A DNA stretch of 64,000 nucleotides from Bog-159 sp963738375 (GTDB lineage Bacteria; Acidobacteriota; Terriglobia; Bryobacterales; Bryobacteraceae). The position numbers and the translations under genes were made by a program. Where the stretch lies: positions 62,001-126,000 of the forward strand of contig CAVTWL010000006.1 in NCBI GenBank assembly GCA_963738375.1. The letters are read 5' to 3'. This document shows positions 25,074 to 36,000 of the stretch, one piece after another. Numbering within the stretch: the stretch's first letter is position 1; each line of letters begins with the position of its first letter. The notes under the pieces are model-generated. The model did not search any database and was not told the origin of the DNA. It saw only the letters and a program-made list of their open reading frames with translations.

Positions 25074-26792
25074 TCACACGATCCTCCGCGCCACCGCGCG
25101 CACGATCATCCGCATGCGATCCGGCCACGGCAACCGCCCCAGATTTACCTTCACCACACCATTGGTGAAGTACGTCTTCCGCGAATAGTCGATGGCGACT
25201 TCTACCACCACGGGGCGCTTTACGGCTGTCAACGCGCGCGCCTTCTCCAACACCGTATCGATAGCGGCGTTGTTCTCGAGCAGCAAATGGTCCACGCCAA
25301 CTGCCCTGCAAAATGCGGGCAAATCGTAATCCGGCAGTTCGCTACAGCTTTTCCGCCCCAACGCGGTCTGCTGAAACTGCGCGATCTGGGCCAGTTCTCG
25401 ATCCCGCAGCAGCAGCACCATCAGCGGCAACTGCAACTGCGCGGCCGTCAGCAATTCCAGGCCGGTCATCATGAAGGCTCCGTCGCCCGCCAGGCAAACT
25501 ACCGGCCGCTCCGGACACGCCAGCGCTGCTCCCAATGCCGCCGGTACCGCGTAACCCATGCACGAATAATCGATGGGCGCCAGAAACGAGCGGGCCTGAT
25601 CGAGGCGCAGGCACTCCACCGCCAGAAACGTGCCGTTGCCGCTATCAGTCGTATAAATGGCGGATGGCCCGACCAGCCGCTGCACGGCCTTCAGCAATCG
25701 TGGTGGCGATACGCGCGGAGCATCCGCCCGATCGTCCAATTCCGACCACACTTGCGCATGACCCGCGCGGATCGTTTCCCGCACCCGCGGGTCTTGCGGT
25801 CGCGCCGCCAGATTGGTGATGAGCGCCCCGATGAATGGCGCCGCATCCGCGGCAATCGGCAAATCCGCGCGATAATTCTGATTCATCACCGTGGGGTCGA
25901 TATCCAGGTGGATCAATTTCCCCGGTATCTTGAGCCCATAGCTGCCTGTCCCTACTTCGGAAAACCGGCAGCCAATCGCCAGCGTTAAATCGCACCCCGC
26001 TGCCACCTTCTGCACAAAGGCCGGCGCCGACTCTCCGAACCCGCACCACAGCCACAACGGATGATGCTCCGGGAAAATGCCCTTGGCCTGGAAGGTGGTC
26101 GCCACCGGCGCCTCCAGTCTTTCGGCCAACACCGTCAAATCGGCGCCGGCGCCCGCAGCCCCTAGCCCGAGGTAAAGCATTGGACGTCGAGCCGCCGCCA
26201 GTAGTTTGCGCGCTTCTTCCAGGTCCGCGGCGCGAAAGGCAGCCGGGTTCACCGTCTCGGCGCGATACGCATCCAGATCCACTTCCTGGCGGAATATATA
26301 ATGCTCGGCAGGTACCTCCACGAATACCGGACCCGCGGGCGCAGTCCGTGCTACCCGGCACGCATGGCGAATCGTCGCGTAAAGATCCGCGCCCTTCCCG
26401 ACCAGAAACTGCGCCTTGGTCACCGGCCGCGCGATCGCCTGCTGATCGACCGCGTGAAGCTGGTAGGCCTTGCCCGTATCCCGCCGGATACCGCATGCCA
26501 GCACCAGCATCGCGACGTTATCCAAATAAGCTTCCGCAATTCCCGATAGTGCATGCGTCAAACCCGCGCCCGGAACCACGTTGGGCACGCCCAGCTTGCC
26601 GGACGAACGATACACCCCGTCCGCCATGAACGACGCGCTCTGTTCGTCCGTCACCAGGATGGGCCGTACTTTTTCAGAGCGTGCCAGCGAATCGTACAAC
26701 TCGATGTTGTGCGTCCCCGGAATGCCGAAAGTAAATGGAATGCCTTCGTCTTCTAAAGCGCGCACCACGATATCTGCGCCGGTCATCTTCAT
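25074..26792 (-). CDS. Thiamine diphosphate-dependent enzyme of the acetolactate synthase/decarboxylase family
   Basis: A 572-aa ThDP enzyme with all three domains. The N-terminal pyrimidine-binding domain has FGIPGTHNIELYDSL and TDEQSASFMADG with the cofactor-activating Glu. The central Rossmann domain has GLGAAGAGADL and CRFSEVGTGSYG. The C-terminal diphosphate domain has GDGAFMMTGLELLTA and ends its metal motif in LLLRDRELAQIAQF, with Asp where Asn is usual. It is close to catabolic acetolactate synthases and 2-oxo-acid decarboxylases; which substrate is not clear. ATG 26792 overlaps the GMC oxidoreductase stop by 4 bases (ATGA), so it should be translated with that gene. Confidence 0.88.
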   Translation of the reverse strand: MKMTGADIVVRALEDEGIPFTFGIPGTHNIELYDSLARSEKVRPILVTDEQSASFMADGVYRSSGKLGVPNVVPGAGLTHALSGIAEAYLDNVAMLVLACGIRRDTGKAYQLHAVDQQAIARPVTKAQFLVGKGADLYATIRHACRVARTAPAGPVFVEVPAEHYIFRQEVDLDAYRAETVNPAAFRAADLEEARKLLAAARRPMLYLGLGAAGAGADLTVLAERLEAPVATTFQAKGIFPEHHPLWLWCGFGESAPAFVQKVAAGCDLTLAIGCRFSEVGTGSYGLKIPGKLIHLDIDPTVMNQNYRADLPIAADAAPFIGALITNLAARPQDPRVRETIRAGHAQVWSELDDRADAPRVSPPRLLKAVQRLVGPSAIYTTDSGNGTFLAVECLRLDQARSFLAPIDYSCMGYAVPAALGAALACPERPVVCLAGDGAFMMTGLELLTAAQLQLPLMVLLLRDRELAQIAQFQQTALGRKSCSELPDYDLPAFCRAVGVDHLLLENNAAIDTVLEKARALTAVKRPVVVEVAIDYSRKTYFTNGVVKVNLGRLPWPDRMRMIVRAVARRIV

Positions 26793-28296
26793 AGTCGGGC
26801 GGCCTCCTCGCGAACGCGCTCGGCCACCCGGTCGGCCAGCGCCATGATGGTGACGTACGGATTGATCGCCAGCGAATTGGGAAACAGGCTGGCGTCCGCC
26901 ACAAACAGCCATGGCATGCCATGCACGCGTCCGTCGGCATTCGTGACGGAGTCTTCCGCACTTCTTCCCATGCCGCAGCCGCCTTGCGGATGCGCCGCCG
27001 ACACGGGCGTTTTGCCGGGCGTGAATTTCGCCCCTGCGGCAATCTCGTCGATCCGACCCGCGTCGCCTGCCTCGATCGTAGTTTCCCGCGCCACCGGCAT
27101 GTGCACCCGAACCGCTCCGGCAGCGAACAGGATCCTCGCCGCCGCCGCCGCGCCATGAATCAATCCGTGTACCGCCTCCGGCTGAAAACGGTAATGCGCT
27201 ACCGGCCGCCCCGCTTTGTCGATGCCGGTGCGATTGTAGCCGTCCGCGTGATCGCATGCCAGCACCAGAATCATCTGCAGCCGCGGAAAGGCCCGCATGA
27301 ACGCACTGTGCGGCGCTCCGAATCCCGCCATGCTCTTGGCCGTGATGAACGGAAAATACATGCACGTTTCTAGAACGAAATGGTCGCTCTCCGTGAACTG
27401 GTCGACGTAGTAGCTCTTCGGAAAACCGACGAAATTGGTAACCGGCTGCGAATGTTCGCCCACGATAATAAAGGCCGGATGCGTGGTGAATCCATGGCCC
27501 AACCGCGGCAGGCCCCGCCCCATTCCCGACCGTAGCAGCAGCGCCGGAGTATTCACGCGCCCGCCGCCAGCACGATGATCTTCGCGTCGATCTGATATTC
27601 GCCCGGCGCCCAGGCGAGGCTCGCCCTTGCCGCCCGCCGGTTTCTCGATAACGCGCGCGGTCAAGCGTCTTCTCGCCGACTCGTCAGCACCTCGCATCGC
27701 GTGATCACTTCCACGCCGTTCTGTTCGGCGCGCGGCAACTGTACCCGGTCCGTGCCCTGCTTCGCCTGGTTCGGACAGCCCAGATTGCAGAACCTCGATC
27801 CGCGGCACCCTTTGATGTTTACCGGGAACTGCTGTCACCTCGTAATTTAGTTTCCGGCAGCCTGCCGACGAACAACTTGATTGTTCTCGTTGATCAGGTC
27901 GTCCGTCGAGCAGGTGGGCATTGTTTTCGCGCCATGAATTTGCGCGCCCGGCAATCCAGATCGGCGTGCGTGCAGGTCCGGTACATCCCAGCCGCGGATG
28001 ACGCGCTCCGGTGGCAGCATCGACGTGCCGGTGTAAACCACCGTCGAGCCTCCGTAAGCGCATCCGAACGCGATGGTCATGGCTCCGTCGGCTGTCAGGA
28101 AGCCGCCGCCATCTTCGTAGAGCGCGCCGGCCATTTCCAGTTCGCGCCCGGTGAATTCGTCATCCCGCAAGCGCGGACCTTTTTCGAGGACCGCGATCCG
28201 CAATCCCTGCCGGCAAAGCGGCGACAGCTCCTGCGCAATCGTCCCGCCGCCCGCGCCGGAACCCACAATCACGATATCGTATGCGGCCCGCTTCAA
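26789..28296 (-). pseudogene. GMC family FAD oxidoreductase, interrupted by about ten single-base indels
   Basis: The N-terminal part (28296 to about 27975) encodes an FAD fold: DIVIVGSGAGGGTIAQELS, then CAYGGSTVVYTGTSMLPPE. The C-terminal part (about 27550 to 26789) carries the GMC catalytic region: AAHPQGGCGMGRSAED, VADASLFPNSLAINPYVTIM. Between them the same protein is readable only by shifting frame at roughly ten points, first near 27972, 27929, 27904, 27879, 27866 and 27821. Recognisable pieces include KLNYEVTAVP, GCRGSRFCNLGCPNQAKQG and ALLLRSGMG. The locus length is two bases over a multiple of three, matching nine insertions and one deletion. TTG 28296 overlaps the stop of the upstream subunit gene. 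An intact enzyme would oxidise an alcohol or sugar. Confidence 0.85.
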
Positions 28297-28688
28297 ATGC
28301 GTGCCTCCCAACCCCGCACGCTGCCCGCGTAGCCGATCTCCCGTGCCGCGTGCAGCCGGCCGTAATAGCCGGCCAGCACAATCGTGCGCAGTCCCCAAAA
28401 CCCTACTCGGATCTTCTGGATTCGGTCATTTTCCAGGTGCGCAAGCACGCGCGTGCGCTCCTCGCCCTTCAGCCGCGTGAACGTCCGGCCGAAGCGCAAC
28501 ACCGGCAGCCATTGGATCGCCCGCAGAAACATCCGCAACTGGCCCTTCAGCGATTCCGGACGGCCGCGCAGCAGCGCTTCGATCGTTGCCAGAACCTCGC
28601 GCCAGCCTTCCTCGTCCATCGCCGACGCTTCCGGCACGATGGTCGTAACCACGGCGCGGAAGATCGCGGGCTCCGGTTCGAATGCCAT
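28293..28688 (-). CDS. Gluconate 2-dehydrogenase subunit 3-like protein
   Basis: A 131-aa helical protein with AFEPEPAIFRAVVTTIVPEA at the start and RFGRTFTRLKGEERTRVLAH and FWGLRTIVLAGYYGR in the second half. This pattern matches the Gluconate_2-dh3 family, small subunits that partner GMC-type flavoproteins. The classic family is exported by a Tat signal that carries its partner; here I see no twin-arginine signal, so a cytoplasmic or membrane-attached complex is possible. Its stop (TGA) overlaps the TTG start of the GMC gene. The Asp-box protein's natural stop lies six bases before its ATG. Confidence 0.8.
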   Translation of the reverse strand: MAFEPEPAIFRAVVTTIVPEASAMDEEGWREVLATIEALLRGRPESLKGQLRMFLRAIQWLPVLRFGRTFTRLKGEERTRVLAHLENDRIQKIRVGFWGLRTIVLAGYYGRLHAAREIGYAGSVRGWEARI

Positions 28689-28694
28689 TCGAGT

Positions 28695-31600
28695 TCACCG
28701 TATCATGATGGGCTTTACGCCCTGCTGCTCCACGGCGTGTTCCAGCACGGGCAGATCTTTCGCCTGAATGTCCGCCCACCGCTTCATATACTCCTCTACC
28801 TCTCGCCTTCAACTTTCCGAACTGCTGCAGCGCCGCTTCCGTCGGCGCCGAATCGGATTCGCTATCCACGATCATCGCCAGGCCGGCGAGGCTGCCGTCC
28901 ACTCCCAGCCCGTAATTCAGCGAATCTTCGTTGGCCTTGACCTTCACGTTCAGCAAATGATCCTGCAACGCGCCCAGTTTTTCGTCCAGAGCCTGCGCCT
29001 CCGCCAGTTTCAACCGTTTGTGCAGGTCCTGCACCTGCCCCCGCAAGTCGATCACCTGGTTCGACGCCGTATAAACGCGCGACAGTTCCGCCTGAATCTG
29101 CATCAGTGTAGTGAATTGCTTCTCCAGATCCGCCGTCGCCGTCTTAACCCGCGGATCCATTTTCAGTTCCAGCGGCGCTGTAAGCACTTTCCCATCCACC
29201 GTCAGCTTCACCTGGTATTTTCCCGGCAGAGCCATCGGCCCCTTCGCACCGGCCTCGTACTCAAACAGGTAGTAATCCTTAACCCGCGGCGCACCGTCAT
29301 ACCGCAGGTTCCACACGAACCGGTTCAGGCCCGGCTTTGTTTCAACCTGCGGCTTTGGCTTCTCATCGTCCGGGTCGAGCGGCTCCTCCAGCGGCTCTAT
29401 TTCAGCCGATGAATAATGGCGCACCGTCTTCCCCGATGCATCCAGAATCTCGATGCTGGCCGCCTTCGGCTTCTCCCCAAGCTTGAAGTAAATCACCGCG
29501 CCCGCCGGCGGATTCTGTCCCGCCGTGGACGCCTCCTTCGGGCCGGGCGCCGCATGAACGCGCCACGCCTGCGCCGGATCGTACAACCAAACGCCGGCCT
29601 TGCCCGATGCTTCGCTCGCCTGCCGCAGCGGCGAGATATCGTCCAGTATCCAGAATGCGCGTCCGTGCGTGGCCACCACCAAATCGTTCTCGTGAATCGT
29701 CAGATCGTGAACGGGCGCCGTCGGCAGATTCAATTGCAGCGATTCCCAATGCGCGCCCGCATTGTACGAAACAAAAACGCCCGTTTCCGTTCCTGCGAAC
29801 AGCAGGCCCTTCCGCTTGGGATCCTCCCGCACCGCCCGCACGAACGAACCTTCCGGTATGCCGTCCACCATCGGTTTCCAGGTCTTCCCATAATCGGTCG
29901 TGACGTAGATGTAAGGCTTCACGTCATCGTTCGCGTGCCGGTCGACCGCTACCCAAGCCGTGCCCGCATCGTGCGGCGACGCATCGATCTGGCTGATCTT
30001 GCTCCATTCCGGCATCTCCCCCGGCGTCACATCCGTCCAATTCTTGCCGCCATCGCGCGTCACATGTACCAGCCCATCGTCGGCGCCCGCCCAGATCAAC
30101 CCTTTCACCAATGGCGATTCCGCCACCGCGAAAATCGTGTCGTAATACTCCGTCCCCGTGTCGTCAATCGTGATCGGACCACCCGACGGCTGCTGCTTGC
30201 TCTTGTCGTTGCGCGTTAAGTCCGGCGAGATCGCTTCCCAATGCATCCCCGCGTCCGTCGTTCGGAACAGCCGCTCCCCGCCGTGATACAGCACATTCGG
30301 ATCGTGCGGCGAAATCAGCAGCGGCGCCGTCCACTGGAAGCGATGCTCCAGTCCCGCGGCGCCCTTGCCGTCGCTGAGCACCGCCGATACGCCTACCGTC
30401 TTCGCTTGCCCCGTGCGCCGGTCGAAACGCGTCAACTGGCCCTGATAGTCGCCCGCAAACACGATTTCCGGATCCGGCAAATAAGGCGCGATATACCCCG
30501 CCTCGCCGCCGCCTACCGGGTACCAATCCTGCCGCTCGATCGTCCCGCCCTGCGAACCGCGCGTCGCGATCGCCACGCTCGAATTGTCCTGTTGCGACCC
30601 ATACACCGTGTACGGAAACCGGTTATCGGCGATCACGTGATAGAACTGCGCCGTCGGTTGATTATCCTCCTGCGTCCAATGGTCGCCGCCGTCCACGCTC
30701 ACCGTGGCCCCGCCATCGTCGGTCTGGATCATCCGCTTCGTATTCAGCGGATCGATCCACAGTCCGTGATTGTCGCCGTGCGGAACTTTGATCTTATTGA
30801 ACGTCCGCCCGCCATCGATCGAGCGATGAAAGTCCACGTTCAGCACATAAACTGTGTTCGCATCCTTCGGGTCGGCGACCACATGCATGTAATACCAGGC
30901 CCGCTGCGTCAACCGGTGATCGGGGTTTACCAGTTCCCATTTGTCGCCCCCATCGTCGGAGCGGTACAGGCCGCCGTTGCGCGCCTCGATCAGCGCCCAC
31001 ACGCGGTCTGAATTCGCCGCAACCGCCACGCCGATCTTTCCGTAAGGCCCCTCCGGCAATCCTTCGCCCTCCAGCTTCTTCCAACTCGTGCCGCCATCTC
31101 CGGAGCGGTACAGCCCGCTCCCCTCGCCGCCGCTGGATAACGTCCACGGCTGTCGCCGCACCTGCCACATGGCCGCAAACAGAATATGGGAGTTGTGCGG
31201 ATCGAATGCCACGTCGATCCCGCCGGTGTTCTCGTTGACGAACAGAACCTTCGTCCAATTCTTGCCGCCATCTCCGGTCCGAAAGATTCCGCGCTCCTGG
31301 TTCGGCCCGTATGGATGCCCCAGCGCCGCCACAAACACCGTGTCCGGATCGCGCGGATCGACGATCAACTTCCCAACCGCCCGCGAATCCCGCAGCCCCA
31401 CGTTCTTCCAACTCTTGCCGCCATCCACTGACTTGTAAACGCCATCGCCGGTCGCCGCATTGCCGCGAATGCAGCCTTCTCCCGTTCCCGCGTAAATCAC
31501 GTTTGGATCGGATGGCGCCACCGCCAGGCTGCCGATCGATGATGACTTCTCATGATCGAAAACGGACTTCCACGTGGTGGCGCCATCCGTCGATTTCCAG

Positions 31601-31812
31601 ATACCCCCACCCGTCGAACCGAAATAGTAAGTCGTCGGATCGCCCGCGATCCCCGAGGCCGTCAGCGACCGCCCGCCCCGGAACGGCCCGATGGCCCGGT
31701 ATTGCATCCCCTGATCTTCCTTTTTCTTGTCTTTATCCTTATCGTCGGCCGGGGCCTGCCCGAAAGCCGCGGCTGCCAGGCAAGCCGCCGCCAATATGCG
31801 AATCGAAATCAT
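28695..31812 (-). CDS. Secreted Asp-box (sortilin/Vps10-like) propeller protein, one frameshift near its end
   Basis: A signal peptide (about residues 1-18) and a Lys/Asp-rich spacer lead to a long series of Asp-box hairpins (SxDGGxxW: KSTDGATTWK, KSVDGGKSWKN, RTGDGGKNWTK, RSDDGGDKWE, TRDGGKNWTD). They form one or two propellers over about residues 35-690. A C-terminal Ig-like and helical part follows. As read, the frame runs on past the natural end to 28426. Shifting by one base near 28800 restores VEEYMKRWADIQAKDLPVL and a TGA at 28695-28697, just before the next gene. The 28695-31812 interval is one base over a multiple of three. This suggests one extra base. Relatives are extracellular glycosidase-like or binding proteins; no catalytic proof here. 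Confidence 0.82.
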
Positions 31813-31875
31813 GAGGTCGATCTTAACGCAGTGCCGTGCTGAGGAGCGTTCCAGCGAGTGTGGGTCGGAGGCCGC

Positions 31876-33090
31876 TTATCGCAACTCGATAACGAACTGT
31901 TGCATCGCCTTGCGTTCCCGCTCACGCTGCTGCTGCAAGCGGCCGGACATCTCCTGGTAAATGCCCAGTTCCTTCCGGCTCTTTTCTCTTTCGCCAATTC
32001 GCGCGTATTCCCGGCCCAGCCGGTAGTGCGGCTCGTCTGCGTTGGGATCGGACTCGATCGCCTTTTGATACGCCGCGATCGCCTTGGTGCCTTCCTGCGC
32101 GTCGGAATAGACAATCCCTAGCTGCAGGTAGGCGGCGGCGAGCGTCGAATCCAACTGGATCGCCTTCTCCAGCAATTCTCTAGCCCGCGCGGCCGCCTCC
32201 ACATCCTCCGGCCCCTCGCGCCGCTCCCACAGGGCTGTCCCCAAGTAAAAATTAGCTAGAGCATTTTCCGGCTCTAACCTGGCGAATCGGTCCAATCGCT
32301 CCGCATAGCCCGGCATCTTGATGATTTCCGTGCTCTGAATCTGACCCAAAAACAAATAGGGCGCCGGCTGTTCCGGATGCAGGTCGCACGCCGCGAAAAA
32401 CTGCGCCGCCGCGTCTTCATACTCGCCGCGCGCATACCTCGCTGCCGCTAGCCCCAACAGCATCCTCGTGGATTGCGGATATAGGCGATGCCCCTTCCCG
32501 AAAACCTCTCTCGCCGCTTCCCCCGCGCCGTGCAGTAGCAATTCGCTGCCCCAACGAAACAGGTTCGGCTCGCTCGCGTCGCGCTCCGCCGCACCCTGAT
32601 ACTCCCGAACTTTGGCTAATGCTTCGCCGCGATTCTCCGCCGCCCGCGTGTCCAGCGCTGCCGTCGCCTTCGCCAGAGCTTCGCTTGAGCGCAGCACCGT
32701 ATCCGACCCGTGACCGCCGCGTGCCGTCGGATCCGTCACGCCCGCCACGATGAAATGCGGTTCGTCGGCAAACGAATAATCGGTCGTGAAATCGATCCTT
32801 TTCGCCTCCCCGGCCGCCACGGAAATTTCGCGCGACCCCGCCTCCGAACGGATCGTATAGGCGCCGGCCGCTACTTCCGCAAAATGATAACTGCCTGCCC
32901 CATCGGTGTGTGTGGTGTAAGCCTGCCCTGGTTGCTTGGACCGCAGCGTCACCGGAGAACCAGCTATCCCATGTCCCTGCTCATCGCGTACGGCGCCCGC
33001 GAGCGAACCGGCGCTCTGCGGCCACAACGCAAACCCCATGCAAATCACAGCTCCGATGCCTGCTCCCATCCTGGCCACCGTGCTCGTCAT
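31876..33090 (-). CDS. Exported TPR protein with carboxypeptidase-regulatory-like domain
   Basis: A 404-aa protein. After an N-terminal signal-like segment (about residues 8-28), a carboxypeptidase-regulatory-like Ig domain covers about residues 30-95 (GAVRDEQGHGIAGSPVTLRS and DGAGSYHFAEVAAGAYTIR). About six tetratricopeptide repeats fill residues 165-375, for example YARGEYEDAAAQFFAACDLH and AYLQLGIVYSDAQEGTKAI. The Arg/Glu/Gln-rich end is a probable coiled coil. Its ATG overlaps the stop of the ASPIC/UnbV gene (ATGA, 33087-33090), so the two are translated together. A scaffold role in the periplasm is inferred. Confidence 0.75.
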   Translation of the reverse strand: MTSTVARMGAGIGAVICMGFALWPQSAGSLAGAVRDEQGHGIAGSPVTLRSKQPGQAYTTHTDGAGSYHFAEVAAGAYTIRSEAGSREISVAAGEAKRIDFTTDYSFADEPHFIVAGVTDPTARGGHGSDTVLRSSEALAKATAALDTRAAENRGEALAKVREYQGAAERDASEPNLFRWGSELLLHGAGEAAREVFGKGHRLYPQSTRMLLGLAAARYARGEYEDAAAQFFAACDLHPEQPAPYLFLGQIQSTEIIKMPGYAERLDRFARLEPENALANFYLGTALWERREGPEDVEAAARARELLEKAIQLDSTLAAAYLQLGIVYSDAQEGTKAIAAYQKAIESDPNADEPHYRLGREYARIGEREKSRKELGIYQEMSGRLQQQRERERKAMQQFVIELR

Positions 33091-36000
33091 GGTAACAACC
33101 GGTCCAGCGCGCTTCGCCCCTTCGCGTCTTCCGGCCGCTGCTTCAGCAGCGCCCGCAGCACCTCGCGCGCTCTTTCCTTTGCCCCTTCCATGCTATAAAC
33201 ACGCGCTAGGTTCAAATATGATTGATCGAACCCCGGCGCTTCTCGCATGCACTCCTCGAACTTCGCCACTGCCTCGTCCCGCCGCCCTGTCCGCAAGTAC
33301 AGGATGCCCAGGTTGTTCAATGCCTCCGCGTACGCGGGCCGGATACGCAGGGCCTTGAGCAGATATTCGTGAGCCCTCGCCGCGTCGTCGGTCTGTGCAA
33401 ACACCATTGCCAGGTTGTAGTTCGCTTCCGCGTCTAGCGGCCGCGCCGCCAGCGCCTGCTCCAAAGTCGCGCGCGCTTCGGCCCAACGCCTTTGCAACCG
33501 GTAAACATTGCCCAGATTCTCCAGTGCGATCCAATATTCCGGGCTGATCCGCAGCGCCTTCTGAAAATGCGCGACGGCCTCATCCATGCGCCCCTCACGC
33601 GTATCCAATAGACCCAGATTGTTCCACGCATTCGGCAGCGTATCCGGATACGCCGCGTTCATCTTCACCGTGCGCTCGAAGCTCTCCCGCGCTTTCCCGG
33701 CCTCTCCTTGTGTTAAATAAACGCTGCCCACCCCGTACTCCGCCTCCGCGCTCCCTGGAGCGTTGCGCAGAGCCTGCCGGAATGCCGCCTCCGCTGGCTC
33801 GAAGTAGCCGCGCTCGAAGAACGCCGATCCCAGCGACAGGGAATTCCGTCCGAATTCGTAAGTCTCGAGTGAGCCAACAAAAGGTAGCGCCCTCGCGATT
33901 TGCTCTGCCCTCGTGTGGGGCAACCCCCGGAAATCCTCAGCGATCTTCGCCTCCGCCACCGCCCCCTGGTAAATCTTTACCACCTGGCCGTCTGAGTCAA
34001 TCAAGAACGAAGCCGGCAGCACTAAGTCGCGATGCCGGTCGAATATATAACGCGACAGAATGTTGTAAATAGCGGCTAAGTCCTCATTCTGATCCACCCG
34101 AACGCTCAGTAATTGCAACCGGGTTCCGCCCGTCCAGTTCTCCCGCAGAGTATCTGCCGCCCCCATCGCCAGCAGTTGCACCAGCGCCGCCTTCCGCTGA
34201 ACCGCTCCCACCGGCAAAGCCGGCGCGGCAACCGGCGCGAGCAGCCACGTCTCCGTCGTCGCAGGTAGAAGCTCGCCAGCCCGCGCGTTCCCCGCGCCCA
34301 TCTTGGCCGCGCTGCGGAACTCGTCAATCCGCACCGGCGCCTTCCCTTCCTCTACCCAAACTCGCCGGTTCATTGGCAGATCCCGAAGCTCCTGCATCAG
34401 CCCGCCCGGCCATCGGATCGTCGCTTTCACCGGCCCCACCGCCGCACCCAAACCAAAAAACATCTCCTTGCTATGCTGCGAGAGAAATCCCGATCCGGCC
34501 TGCAAACTCTTGCTCTGCCTCCCAGCGCCAGTCTCCACCGTAACCACCGCTCCAATTGCGTCGCGATTGCCCTTCGCCCCAACCAGCCGGAACAACATCG
34601 ACGGCGGTAGTTGCTCCACGACATTCTTCATCAGCCGCAGCTGCGGCGCGTTGCGGTTTTTTAGGCACAATTCCTGACGCCCGTCGTGATCGAAATCTGC
34701 CAGAGCGAATGCCCGCCCGTCTTCCCGGAAATCCAGGCCCACCGCTCCCGAGACATCCGAAAACGTCCCGTCCCTGTTGTTCGCGTAAACCAGATTGCGC
34801 TCAAACCCGCTCCACGAATAATCCGCGCGGATCAGCTCATTGATCGCGTTCCATCCCTGCTCGTAATCTGGCGATGCCTGTGCCCGGTTCGGTGACCGCG
34901 CAACCACTTCCCGCCAAAAAAAACTGTTCAAATCTTCGCTGATCGGCCCCGATAACATCCCGTTTGCGATATACAAATCGTCGAACCCGTCGTGGTCGAA
35001 ATCCCAAGCGTCGCTCGACCACGCCCATCGCCCGTTTCCCGTCTGGGCCGCCGCCGTCACATCGGCGAACCGCGCGCCGCCGTTGCGAAACAGCGAGTTC
35101 CCCATCGCGTGTTTGCGGTACGACGCCCGGACCGCCGCCGTCGCGTTCTTCTGAAATTCCTCCTGCGCCGAGATCCGTTCGCCCGCCGCTGTCCACATAT
35201 TCCCAACATACAAATCGGACGCGCCGTCGTTGTCGAAGTCCGTCCACGACACACTCATCCCCGCGCCGGTATCTTCGACGCCCGCCTCCGCCGCGACATC
35301 CGTAAACGTGCCATCGCCGTTGTTACGGTATAGATTCTTTCGCCCGAAATCGTTCACCACGTATAAGTCCGGCCAGCCATCGCCGTTGAAATCGCCCCAT
35401 CCGCAGCAAAAGCTATACCGCGTATTGTTGCGGCTCAAGCCGGTTTCCGCCGTCGCATCGCGAAAGGTGCCGTCACCACGATTCTTCATCAGGAAATTCG
35501 GCGGCCCGTTCTCCGCCGCATAATAAGGAACTGGATACTGATACTGATCTGCGCCTTGGTAATACGAATAAAGACAGAAGTAAATATCCAGGAGTCCGTC
35601 GCCGTTGTAGTCCGCCGCGCACGCGCCCGTGAACGTCCCCTGCGGAGCCTGGGCGAACTGAAACGCGTCCCGCTCAAGCCGGAACTTCCCGCCTCCCTCG
35701 TTCAGGAACAACAGCGGACCGTTGGCCCGCACCACTACCAGGTCCTGCCGCCCGTCATTGTCGAAATCGGCGATCAAGGCGCAAGCCGTGTTCTCCAAAA
35801 TCCCAGTGCCCGACGCCTCCGTTATATCCTCGAACGTGCCATCCCCGCGATTGCGGTACAGCCGGTTCGGCAAACCCGCCGGTTGGCAAACATACAAATC
35901 GTCGAACCCGTCCCCATCGATATCGCCTGCCGACACGCCGTTGTGCCCGTAAATATCGATACCGCATGCCCCATCCAATACCGTGCGCCAGTAGTCGGCT

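Noticed and set aside
27550..27975. Programmed frameshifting in the GMC gene
   Set aside because: About ten different shift points with no slippery sequence or stimulatory stem make a programmed event implausible.
28426..28694. Long C-terminal extension of the Asp-box protein
   Set aside because: It arises from one frame shift near 28800 and overlaps a recognised gene in a different frame.
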